The notes below the pieces were generated by a model, which saw only the letters and a program-made list of their open reading frames with translations, was not told the DNA's origin and searched no databases. Shown here in pieces: positions 42,501-52,871 of a stretch of 64,000 bases of DNA. The stretch's first letter is position 1; every line of letters begins with the position of its first letter. The stretch is taken from the NCBI GenBank assembly GCA_011033025.1, contig WFMF01000345.1, forward strand, positions 62,001-126,000. The letters are read 5' to 3'. Origin of the DNA: Beroe forskalii (Eukaryota; Ctenophora; Nuda; Beroida; Beroidae). The position numbers were made by a program, and so were the translations under genes.

Positions 42501-45500
42501 CGAATTCAGCCACGCATATTATATGATACATTTCTGACAAAGGAAGAAATTGGACATAATTTGGCACGGACGCCGGCCGTGGCGCGCGCACGTGCAACGT
42601 GAATACTGCCTCCTGATTGGTTGTTAGCATGGTTGCCACTGTTGAGGTAGTATGTACAAATTTTCCGGGCACTTTCTGAACTTGTCCATTGCCAACCCTC
42701 TCATTTGCCTTTTTGTATACACAAAAAGGCCAATGGGGAGGGAAAAATCTACGGATCAACACATTCAAAACAGCATTAAATAGAAATGAACGTGCACGCA
42801 ATTAATCTGCACGTGCAATTTCCACCCTTGCGCGCATGTTACCATGGGGCGTGACGTACAAAGAAACTACACAATTTGCGACTTCATAAGTAAAAAGACT
42901 AGCAGGCCCGTTGGGCCTGAATATAAAAAGCTCACTTGGCGCTGCTACGCAGCACCACGTTCACAAATTTCAAACCACACAATTCAAATTGACTAAAAAA
43001 TCAATACTTTTGAGAGATGCATAGGAGCTGACTTGACAAGGTCGAGTCATTTGTGCTGCTCGAAAAACACTCGCCTTGAGTGATGAGTACAGTAATAATT
43101 CGGCATTTCCTTGTGCAACTACAGCAACAGTGCCACTATGCGCTGTTAGATTACCATATCTAATGCCCGAAATCGCGGCACTCTTTGATGAGACCATGTT
43201 TCATAGGCACACAACTGCTTGTACGTGACTTGTCGGTATGTGACAACCTGCATTTCAGTTGAGTGCACATTACCACAAACGAACATTGCTATTAGAGAAA
43301 TCATCAGAGTAACAGATGCGCTCTTTTCCTCTGGCAAAAATGTTATTATCATTTTAGGTTACCTAAAACTACCAAAATTTGCTGGGGTAACTATAGCTTA
43401 GGCGCACATGGCCCGAAGCATGACACTTTGGGGAGATTGGGTGAGTCCCATTCCCCCCGAGTTGACTATCCTTGTACATCAGAATAAATCATGTTCACCA
43501 ACCTGTACTTTCCTGTGCAACGCTAGTCCTATCATTGGGGTGCATTGTCGATAAAAGGAAGAAAGTGACAGCTACCAAAATCATATTCCAAAAATCTGGT
43601 CAAGCTTTCTAAAAATCTGAAAAATGGTTCTCAAAAACTAGAAAATTCGGGTTCTCAACCGCACTTATGCTCTTTTATACTGATCTTTACAAAGAGATTG
43701 TCTAAATACTTAAATAGTCACATAAAAGCATTAAAAAGCATTAAGTGGATGCATAGAGGGCTAATTTTTGTCTTGGTGCCATCAATTATAAATCATACTG
43801 TGCCACATTGTCATCCATTCAACCGAAAACTTTGAGTTTGTAAATAAATTCAGATTGACCGCAAATCGCATGCCTCAAAGGCATGAGTTCCCAAAGCACA
43901 GGGGCTTTTAATTTACTGGGGAGACAGTGGTTTGGAATCGGGAACCACTGAACCAGGGAGCTAGTTTCTTGACTGAGGTAGCTCATTGCAAAACATTATA
44001 CAGTACTGTATCTAATAAATATCAAAGATAATATGCAAAAGTAAAATCAAAGTTAATATCTAGTAAAATCAAACAAATGATTTTTCATTTTTGGCACCTC
44101 GATAAAAATTACTGCCCCTTTCATGCACTTAGATTTTTTTAATTTGACTATTTTGATAATATTGCTACAGCTGAGGTATTTTATCGCGAGTTTATTTACG
44201 ATGATAGTGCTGGTCAGTATAATGAAAGAATCAAGTACGATTGAGTACTGGTACACCGGTACACGAACCTCAACCGTACTTATTGATTAACAATGATATT
44301 TATGGCATACTTGGCCATCGTTCTAACGAGATTTTCATATTTTGTTATTAAATTGTGTTCGCGTTACGAGTAAATGACCTTGTGACAGGGTCTTTATTAA
44401 AATCATTCATATCTATCCATATTTATTTCTATTTTATATGGCATTACAGAAAAGTACTGTGGCATTGTATACTTGTATGTTTGTATGCTATATTACTATT
44501 TCTACGGAACTTTCTTCCTTTTAAAGATTTAAGCTTTTATCGAAGATTCACCCTAATGAAAGGCGAGAGTATAATTTTTGTATTTTTTCATATTCATGTC
44601 TTTGAATCTAGCAAATGGTCCTATAGATGTATGCTAAAAACCTACAATCATATTTGTATTGATTGTCCTTACATTTTGCTTCGCTCAGACCGCCTAAAGC
44701 AGAGGATTGTGAAAGATAGTTTCGCTGATTCTGACGTTTCTGGCCATCTTTATGGATCACCTGTATGGTATATCAACTTTGTTGCTGATTACATTGTCGA
44801 CAATTTCGACTTCCAGATCCTGAAAAACAAACTTAATCAGTTTAGACACTTCAAGACAATTATCGGTAAGTTAATCAACTTACTTGTAAGAACGTGACTG
44901 CTTGCTTAATATAAACAACACGACATTATACTATTATATTCCTGCTTTCCTGCTCAATATCTGACTACTTTTTCAAATCACACAATATTCAGATCACACG
45001 CCTCACCAGACCACGCTATCAATCATAGCCATACTAAATTAATAAATTGATCCTGCAGGTGATGTCAACCTACATTTCATCCATATGGCTAAAAATGAGA
45101 GTTGTGTGCCCATCTTACTACTTCATGGGTGGCCCAGCACTGTATGGGAATTTCAGAAGTCAATTCCTATCCTTTTAGAGCAAGGTCTGAAAATAATATG
45201 TTCATTCAAATGATTTCCATAGCTTTTATTATATAAGAGTTAAAGGGATACATTACATTTATTACGTCATCACTTAAACACCCTCCCTTTTTTGTCAGCA
45301 TCAGTCATCATTTGCTGACTCAGTGACTCCCTCCCCCATGCTGCACCGTTTTCCATCAATTTCTTCTCATGAATTTAATAAATTCGAAGTATGCCACAGA
45401 TGATGGTACCGTACCCATATCCCAGGTTATAGTGTGGTTGTACCAAGCCTCCCAGGACATGGTTTTACGGAGGGTCCCTCTGTATCAGGCATATCTCCTT

Positions 45501-48460
45501 GTGTAATAGCAAGTATCTACCACAAACTCATGCTGAAACTTGGATATAACAAATATGTGGTCAGTTTGGTTATTTTTTCATCATTTACTCACTCAATTTT
45601 TGAATTTAAAAAGCAAAAATGAGTTATTCGTCAAATTAAGAAATTGTTATCTACTGTAACTAAAATACAATATTTGCAGATTCATGGTGGCGATTGGGGA
45701 GCTATCATAGGATCTGTTATGTCCTCTTTATACCCAGAAAATGTTGTAGGCTTCCATACCACCATGAACCCACCAGCATCTGGTAAGCTTATTTTCCCTC
45801 CCCCAATCACTTTATTATTACAAAAAGGGTTAGCAGAGATGGTGGTTCATGGAGGGTTGTGTGTGTAATATTACATCTTGAAAAATTGGGCCTTAAAAAT
45901 TTAAAGGTTATGTAAAGTTGAAAGGGAGCTGAAAAAAGGTTTTAAAGTAAGCAGTGACATGTCGAAGTGGTGTGCATATTCTGTAACTTACACGGTCGAG
46001 GCGACTGCCGAGACTGTGTAAGGTGGATGATGGACAAGGCGTGCCGAGTTCATCATAAAAAGTCTATTATATACACATATACGGTCACAGCTGAGATCAT
46101 AGAACCGGATTATAACCCGACCAGAAATAGCAAGAACCAACTTTACTCCGAACAAGAACAGTATTTCCTTCCACTTGTGTATGACTTCTTCCGATATCCG
46201 CTATGATATATTATATACTGTTATTATACTCATTAGGTTGGAGGATTGTGCTGCAAACTCTTATCGGGGCTCTATTCCCATCTCTTGTCTATACCACGGA
46301 GCAACAGAAAAGTTTTATGCACCCTATTGGTTCCTTTCTTCAAAGGTAATTGGTAATTACTGAAACTGATGACTCCGTAATGTCGAGTCCACATCTACTT
46401 GATTATATCTATGAACAATTTTTCTGGATTCTATTACTAATTTGTAAAGTTCTCTTATTAACATACCTACTTCTCTACTTGTCAGTTTGTTTGTTTCCGA
46501 TTTAGAGGGATTGAAAAGTAGTTGAAAACGTATGAAAGATATTAGACCATTTCATGAAGAAAACTGTGAAGTAGTGAATCAGGTTTATACGTGTAATGAC
46601 ACTATTTTGATAAAGGTTTTTGTCCTCACTAGGATCTACATAAAGTTTGCGTACTTCCATGTGCAATCATGCATTCCAGATTGCTATAGCTATGGCATGG
46701 TGGACTCCCCTGTTGGCCTCATTGGATGGATAGGTATGTTAGGTCTTGAAATCTTGGGGATTTATATTTTATAAAGTTCATCCATTCACTATTATCTTAT
46801 TATATCATTTGGCGAGACAAAAAGCGTGTAATAACTTAATAGGCATGTAGTAACTTAATGAATGTACTATTTGACACTTTCTTAGGTAACTTCCTAAGTA
46901 TACAATGTGGTAATAGATAAGTAGCTAGACATCTTGGTAGTAAGTACTCTGAGAGATTAGTGATGTGATTGTTCTAAACCATATATAAACGTAAAAAATT
47001 TCAACTGTTTAAGCTTTTAAAAATTATTATTTATTTCCTAGCTCTGATCTTTTCAGGGTATGTGTTTGCTGTAGCCAGTGGCGGAAAGTTTGATTTGAAA
47101 GATGGAATTAAAAACTTTGGCATTGATAATATCTGCTCAAATATTACTTTGTTCTGGATAACAAAGAGTGCCCAAACCAGCATGAGGTAAGAAATTCTGA
47201 AGCGTGTTATGAACTTTCCTAAAACTCTAAAAGATTTGTCCACATAGGTTACTTTGGCATAAAGTTGAGGCATATGTATCTATGACTTATATTTAGCTAA
47301 TACTTGACGTCTAAGGTGATTTGAAGGAGCAAGCATAACTTATGGAACTCTTCTAGAGTTGGTATTGACTAAATTGCTTTATTGATATCAGATATGCTGC
47401 ATTATAGTACTGCAATCCAAGCAGGGACTCGTACATACTTTTACGGTTGTTACGTGACGTACGTAACACTGCTCGAAATATCATGTGAATAAATGCTTTT
47501 TTGCATTTCCTTCGTACGAGTACAAATCAATAGAACAGTACCACTGTTTGGCCTAACTAAGTATTAGTGTATTTGGTCAAGTGTGTTACCACCAGTATCA
47601 GTTGTCTCCGCTACGGTACTAATTTTCATGGGGGTTGTATCATAAGTTAATAACGTTAAAAACTAATTACATACTAACTATATAATTATCGCTTCCCCGC
47701 AGGATTTACCACGAGTATGTGTGGGGTAACGATATAGAGCTTGTCAGCAACCTTACTGTGCCTGAGACAGTCCCCGTGGCCATTTCCAACTTCCCCAATG
47801 AAATAATGCACATGACTCAGTTTGTTTCGAGACAGCGTTACAAGAACATCAAGCAGTAAGCAATTCCTTATATGATAAATGTGATATGATCACAAAGTCA
47901 TAATTCCTGATTCATGCACTCCCTTTAGCTAGACGTAACTTGATAGGCAGTCCAAAAATGGTCGTTAGTTATAAGCTTATTATAGACAAAGTCATGTTTT
48001 CCTAGATGAAGGGTCTGCCAATCTAGTCTTTTGCATGTTAATGATAAATTAAATTTTTGGCCTTATAAAGTGATGATCAATTACGCCTTTGGCTAAGAGA
48101 TTACGTGATCAAAGTGATCAGAGAGCACACGTGAGGCCCATTAGCCCTAAGAAAATGGTTGTTCAGTTGCGGCAAAAGAATATTGTTTGGCATTGGAAAA
48201 TTTTCTTGTAGGGCACTGACTAAGCCCTATGGCCTTTACTTTTATAAGTTTACTATTCAAATCCCTGTCATTGTTATCAAATCCACCTTAAATCATCATC
48301 CACTGGTTTTGATATTTTACCTTCATTAGTTCAATAAATAATTTGATATTTTCACAGGTTCACTTACCACGAAACTGGTGGTCATTTCTCTAACATAGAC
48401 AACACTGAGGGAGTTACAGGCGATCTCATCGCTTTCATTGAAAATCATGTTACTACTTAA
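36572..48460 (+). CDS. Microsomal-type epoxide hydrolase, copy 1 (10 exons)
   Basis: Alpha/beta hydrolase that opens epoxides to diols, anchored to the ER by an N-terminal helix. Exons: 36572-36770, 44689-44865, 45059-45184, 45426-45559, 45680-45782, 46237-46345, 46633-46733, 47057-47186, 47703-47855, 48358-48460; 444 aa, all phases agree. Exon 1 gives the anchor (VAVGLIALIASLIFY). Active site: HGWP oxyanion loop, nucleophile Asp in IHGGDWGA, acid Glu in SNFPNEI, base His in ETGGHFSNID. The cap exon (46237-46345) and DSPVGL match EPHX1/juvenile-hormone epoxide hydrolase as I remember them. Exon 1 is 7.9 kb upstream of exon 2; I join them because phase, donor (GACAG|GTTTGT) and content match copy 2, but exon 1 could be an orphan. 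The gap contains the LDLa GPCR on the other strand. Confidence 0.85.
36771..37244. other. Intronic/intergenic sequence between epoxide hydrolase exon 1 and the GPCR end
   Basis: AT-rich, with short direct repeats of CTAATAATTG(A/G)AC. No coding content. Confidence 0.4.
37245..40408 (-). CDS. LDLa-domain rhodopsin-like GPCR (large exon, N-terminus incomplete)
   Basis: The frame contains 1,043 codons from an internal ATG at 40376. It runs upstream in frame to a splice acceptor (ATTTCAG|AAACTTG) at 40408, so a signal-peptide exon is missing. The Cys-rich ectodomain (~650 residues) has at least two canonical LDL-receptor class A modules (CSNGNCVSYDKVCNLVDDCG then DGSDEINC; ICDGVVDCTDRTDENFC) and several degenerate ones. 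Seven membrane helices follow: first WIEAFCWVLGILAVGFNIF, last near IINPMNSVINPLVLNS, a variant of class A NPxxY. A long Cys-containing second extracellular loop is present. The architecture recalls the LDLa-bearing glycoprotein-hormone/relaxin-type receptors and snail GRL101, but no leucine-rich repeats are seen. Ligand unknown. It lies antisense within the inferred first intron of the epoxide hydrolase. Confidence 0.85.
40525..41650 (+). mobile_element. Degenerate MULE-type transposon with CACTATAGAGA-like ends
   Basis: The transposase relic at 40890-41372 is bracketed by related inverted phrases. On the left are GCACTATATAGACTATAGAG and GCGCACTATAGAGATAAGCC (40520-40565); on the right CTCTATATAGTGCGCTTTC (41528-41546), plus GCACTTTATAGAGAAAC (41634-41650) in the opposite sense. 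They look like short subterminal repeats of a decayed element. The exact ends are not resolved. Confidence 0.4.
40890..41372 (+). pseudogene. MULE transposase relic C
   Basis: One frame reads CHFHICQAVLRTPTSLGYKT, then a frameshift leads to LIMLAMVPVADVPDAFSTIT, DAIPDTERGL and SSESFNKTFLDAVGHSNPTI followed by YNFLSAVQ. The C.FH..Qa..R..., aLA.VP..DV..aF and sEsF....GHs.P.iy.Fl order is that of Mutator-like transposases. Family knowledge puts the DDE Asp/Glu residues upstream, and these are absent. The frameshift near 40985 and the truncation make it dead. Confidence 0.6.
41645..42010. repeat. Dispersed repeat, copy 3 (CTCACTYGGCGC family)
   Basis: ACTAGCTGGCCCATTGGGC, AGCTCACTCGGCGC, ACAGCACCTCGTTC, CAAATTTTAAACC and CACAATTCAAATTGAC match, in order, GACTAGCAGGCCCGTTGGGC, AGCTCACTTGGCGC, GCAGCACCACGTTC, CAAATTTCAAACC and CACAATTCAAATTGAC at 42899-42993. 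CpG-rich sequence follows at 41940-42000. Confidence 0.75.
42011..42539. other. Non-coding stretch between CpG-rich repeats
   Basis: No gene or repeat structure is recognised. Confidence 0.35.
42540..42995. repeat. Dispersed repeat, copy 4, with CpG-rich segment
   Basis: A CpG-rich part (42565-42600 and 42785-42835, with GGCGCGCGCACGTGCAACG and CACGTGCAATTTCC), then the segment shared with 41645-41750. An inverted repeat CCTTTTTGTGTATACAAAAAGG is present around 42710-42730. Confidence 0.65.
42996..44688. other. Inferred intron 1 sequence of epoxide hydrolase copy 1
   Basis: No confident exon. A minus-strand pair of frames (43352-43146 and 43197-42970) has a hydrophobic start (ISLIAMFVCGNVHS) and could be a small secreted protein, but nothing else supports it. 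Confidence 0.3.
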
Positions 48461-49434
48461 ATGTTTCTGGTTTAAAGCAAACATTAGATTACTGTACAAG
48501 CAGAGAGAAAAAATCTAACACATTGGTTAATTAATTGTTTTTATTGATATCAGATATTCAGTGATTTTGCTGTGTGATAACTTTTTATAACTATTTTTAA
48601 TTCTGATTTTTGATTATTGCTTAATTAATGACTATGATGCAAAGACAATATCAGCTTATTACTTTAGTACTTTTATCTTTTTATAATCTAGATGATCATC
48701 TAGTACTTTTAGCTTTTTATTATCTAGATGGTCAATCGGTTAAATTGAATTTATATTGCATGACTTTCTCACAATTTAAGAATTAATTCAAATTTTTCAA
48801 TTCTATCAAAAAACCTGAATGTTTATTAATTTCTTTTGAAGTGTCTGTTTTCAATTAATTGGTATTATTAACATTTTATTCGATTATATCTAGATTTGTA
48901 CTGTGTATATTTCTGCAAAAAATGATGAATTATGAAAGAGTTTGAGTGTTTATCCACGCATCATAGATCGTTTGATTCACTTGTTGATTAATAAGAACAA
49001 TAATTCTGTTCCTTTGCAAATTCCTGCTACTTTACATACTTACATAGATTCGATTGATTTCATGGAGATACTGAGATAGAGGAAGTTCATAACAAGTTTA
49101 ATGGTAAGATGTGAGAAGCGTTGTTTATTGTTTCATGATTTCAAGGTGACTGATAAAAGGATAAAATTGAAAATTGAATATGTTGTGGGAGAAGACTAAG
49201 ATTGGCAGACTTTTAACTATAGCTGAATTCAAGCATTAGAAATTATAACTTTCATTACACTTTACTCATAATAAGTTTGATAGCACCAGCTCATATTATC
49301 ACGTGGTACAACAACAAAAGTTTTTATGTAACAGCATCAAGAATATTTTTTACACAGTTTCAATCTTAACATTCATCTCATAGACGTGTGAAACTTTATC
49401 AAAGAGATTCGAATCGAGAAAAACTGAATCATCA
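48461..49434. other. 3' flank of epoxide hydrolase copy 1
   Basis: AT-rich and non-coding. A short duplicated phrase (CTAGTACTTTTA..TTTTTATAATCTAGATG) occurs at 48663-48730. Polyadenylation sites are not obvious. Confidence 0.4.
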
Positions 49435-49810
49435 GACTGGTGTCAGTGATATGTCAAACTGATGGTTTTGATACGTCAGGATGGTGTCAGTGATATGGCA
49501 GACTGGTGTCAGTACTCATTGATGAGTAAGATTGATGTTATTAATGAGTTCTAATGATTCTATGATACATCAGACCTGTGTCAGACTGGTGATGGTAAGA
49601 CTGGTGATGTTCAGACTGGTATCGGTGATAAAGCAGACTGGTGCCATTGAGATTCCAGGCTGAATGATCATTAATCAACTCCAACAGTATCACTGACACC
49701 AGTCTGACATACCACTGACACCTGTCTGACGTACCACTGACACCAGTCTGACGTACCACTGACACCTGTCTGATGTACCACTGACACCAGTGTGACTTAT
49801 TCCTGACACC
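49435..49810. repeat. Inverted pair of minisatellites (CACTGACACCAGTCTGACGT)
   Basis: The right half (49685-49800) has about six ~22-bp units of ACTGACACC(A/T)GTCTGACGTACC. The left half (49435-49640) carries diverged units in the opposite sense (CAGACTGGTGTCAGTGATAT). The two halves can fold on each other. Confidence 0.85.
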
Positions 49811-50010
49811 AGAGGACAGCTACCTTGCACTGGTATTCTACCTAAATATATCAAAAACATATCATTGACGCTGGTCCGATGCATTGCACGTACACCAATC
49901 AGATGTATCATGATCAATTATTGATATCGCGACTATTAAACTTTAAATATAGAGAACACAGTGCTTAGCGAGGAGGTAAGAATCAGCTGTGCGGTGTAAA
50001 ACTTGTCTTT

Positions 50011-52266
50011 TCAAATGATTATGGAAGTGACACACGCCACCCCCTCTGCCAGAACGACCTGCAGAACTAGCACCGTGTCAACTACACCGTGTTCGTACAG
50101 GAAGCTAAGCATCACTTCTGGGTTGCAGAGCTTCAACCCCGATAATATGCCGTCTAATTGCTGCATCCGTTGCATCTGTTTCAGCCCCAAGACAGCGTTG
50201 TAGGTCCGTCTCTTGTTCTTCACACTGAGGAAGTAAGCAACTATGGCCATGTCGTAGAGAAACTCCACCAAGCATTGGGCTAGTGTTGTTTTGATGTTCT
50301 TCAGCCTGTTTGCGTTCATGCTCGGGCCGTGGAGCGACCGGTAGGCTCGCATAAAAGCAACGAGGTATATCGAGCACACTGCCATGGAAAACAGAAAACC
50401 AAATATCCCTAAATACAGCAGGGACTTTTTCCAAAGTTCAGCTTGTCTGAGGGCTAAAAAGCATCGGTTTTCAGTGAAGTAAAGAATGTATATTGCCCAC
50501 ATGCCAAACAAGCTGTATGTCATTAACCATAGTATTAGGATTGAGTAGAATAGCATGTTGCTGAGAAGGTATTTTTTCTCTCTAAATAGGAATGGCTTCA
50601 TCACCATGATTATTTGAAAACAATAAATGCAAATAGTTTTCAGCTTCAGGGTCACCAAAACAACCTGCAAAATAATTAACGGCAATATTGTAATGTGGCT
50701 CAGGGTAAACAAGCTTATTGAGATGGGAAAGTATGCCACTACAAGTCCGGTAACCTCCGGGACCATCAGCAGCATTCCAATGTACATGAACACGAAGTAA
50801 CATGCACGTCGTATGACTTTCACCATTTTGGGCACATCTCCATTGCGGAGCCTGTATATTTGGGTGATGCCAAGCGCTGTGGTCAGTATGCCAATGGCTA
50901 CCATGGCCATACAAAGCAGCATAGATCCAGCGCCCTTATGGGTTGATATGACTATGCCCATAGATTTCATGTGAAATAATGAATTATTCATGGAAGTTGC
51001 CAGGGTTGCCATGTCGTCATCAGTCAAGTGTTTCTCTGCTATGACAGGTTCTATCCAAGTTATATTGAAGTTGGTATCAGCGGTCTCGTTCTTGTATTCT
51101 ATGTTAGCGATCCCTGAATTCTTGATTTGTTCCAGTAAATCCTGGGAGAAAAGATATCATCTGATTATTGAATCTAGCACAACTTTTTCATCGTAAATAA
51201 AGAAATAAGTATTATTTAAGTATTAAGTAAATATGATAGGTACTAGGCCCTTCGGTGATTAGTTTTACTGTTCTAGTACATTTAACAGACGTTTTACATG
51301 TGTAAGTTACTGTTTGCAAGGACACTCGTGTCTTGTCGATGCTTTGATTAGCTTATTCATTGTTCAATGGCACGTAATTCTGTTGATTTCATGGCAACAA
51401 ATACTAACTTACCCATGTTTCTATTTTATGTCCGTCAATTGTAAGTATCGCACTGAACAGAGAATAATCTGGTATTTCTTCCAAGTCTTCATCATTTATC
51501 ATGTGCTCCAGTTCATTCAGCCAGCTCATATCGTGCACATCCATTGTTTCTCTATGATCTACAAAGAAATTGATAAGTGAAAGCGAATTTGGTTGCTGAT
51601 GCTAGAAATAATTAATTGAACAGGTAAACGATCTCCTGTTGAAATTAAAGTATCAAGAATCAAGCAAAAATGCAGATCCGCTGATATTTTAATAATATGA
51701 TAAATTGGTAACGTATTTTCGCTGCAGAGGTAAATGTAACTATTTCTGCGATCTTATGCTGCATGTGTAAACTATTAAAGTATTTAACTGATAAAACAAA
51801 TATTGGCGAAGTGGCGAACCAGGTCTTTGAGTCACACACTCACACAGGCACACTACCCTTGAGTTTTTAAATTATTTAACAGCAAAGACTTTGATTGCAC
51901 GATGTGCTTCAATGAATGAAGCTGCTTCATTCACTGCACTTAACATTTTGGAAAGAATTATTTCATCATGTATAATATGATACCTAATTTGTTTATTATA
52001 TGCTTACAGTACACCTCTTGTAGAGCTTTAGGAAATGGCCCTTCTTCGGGACGATGGTGCTCCAGTATATTATGAATTCCCGGAGGCTGAAGTAACAATA
52101 TAACAGCAACATCTTTTAGTTGACTACCAGAGTACCATAACGGATTAGACATCCTAGGAGAGCTACCTTCTACAGCAATCGGCTGCGATCTCGAAACAGT
52201 ACAGCATAAGTGATGGAAAGTCCGCCTTAAATGGTTCATGGTGCAGTCATTTGCAATGTATGCCAT
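50011..52266 (-). CDS. Unrecognised multi-pass membrane protein (3 exons, 519 aa)
   Basis: Exons 52266-51984, 51558-51413 and 51141-50011, with clear donors (TTAG|GTATCA, CATGG|GTAAGT) and acceptors (TTTGTAG, TCTCCCAG); phases add up to 520 codons. The first ~170 residues are polar with candidate N-glycosylation sites (NETA, NITW) and no obvious signal peptide. Six or seven hydrophobic helices follow, e.g. MLLCMAMVAIGILTTALGI, YFVFMYIGMLLMVPEVTGLV, LPLIILQVVLVTL, FYSILILWLMTYSLFGMWAI and YLGIFGFLFSMAVCSIYLVA. The topology suits a seven-helix receptor-like protein, but I see no class A, B or C GPCR signature and do not recognise the family. It lies tail-to-tail with epoxide hydrolase copy 1 and head-to-head with copy 2. 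Confidence 0.65.
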
Positions 52267-52871
52267 TCACTAAATGATGGAAGGTATGTTGACTTCTCGA
52301 TTTCTCATTAGATCATTACATTTAGCATTTAGAACTTTTAAATAGTTTTCGAATTTGATGGTCAATTAGGCTTTATTAATCTAAGGATTTCCTTTTCAAT
52401 CGTGAAATTCGTTTATATTATTACTTCGTTAGCAGGTTTTAATTAGTTATTAGATCTCCTATTTCACCAATTGATTTTTAAACGTGTTTGATGATCAACG
52501 TATTCTAATGAAGGTTTTATTACTTAATTTGTCCTGAGCAAATTAAAATTTATCCAACCAAATTTGATACTGCTCATTAACAAAGAGCAATTTCCTTATC
52601 GAAATTTAATCGAATTATATCAGTATATCATTTTATATTTAAGTATACCTTCATTATCGTCTCACAAACTGTCGTGCTTTTGCTGCTTTATTGACTATTG
52701 TGTATATAAGTACTATGATTTTTTTAAATTCAGCCTAGATTTTTAGTTTATCACCTAGATTTTTGTTCAATCCTTAAGGCTATACTGCATGAGGTACATA
52801 GTACCTTATGTTGATTTGTCATTTCAACTTGTCACTTGATACTTAAAGTTATTAACCTATTTTGACAGGCA
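52267..52871. other. Divergent promoter region
   Basis: About 600 bp of AT-rich DNA separates the start codons of the membrane protein (minus) and epoxide hydrolase copy 2 (plus). No specific element is seen. Confidence 0.45.

Noticed and set aside
42970-43352. Two minus-strand frames with a signal-like start (MISLIAMFVCGNVHS), possibly a small spliced gene
   Set aside because: No homology is recognised and only a weak donor (GATATG|GTAATC) is seen; one end overlaps a dispersed repeat.
45967-46206. Open frame inside intron 5 of epoxide hydrolase copy 1 (WMMDKACRVHHKKS...)
   Set aside because: It lies between two well-supported exons, matches nothing I know, and has no consistent splice sites.
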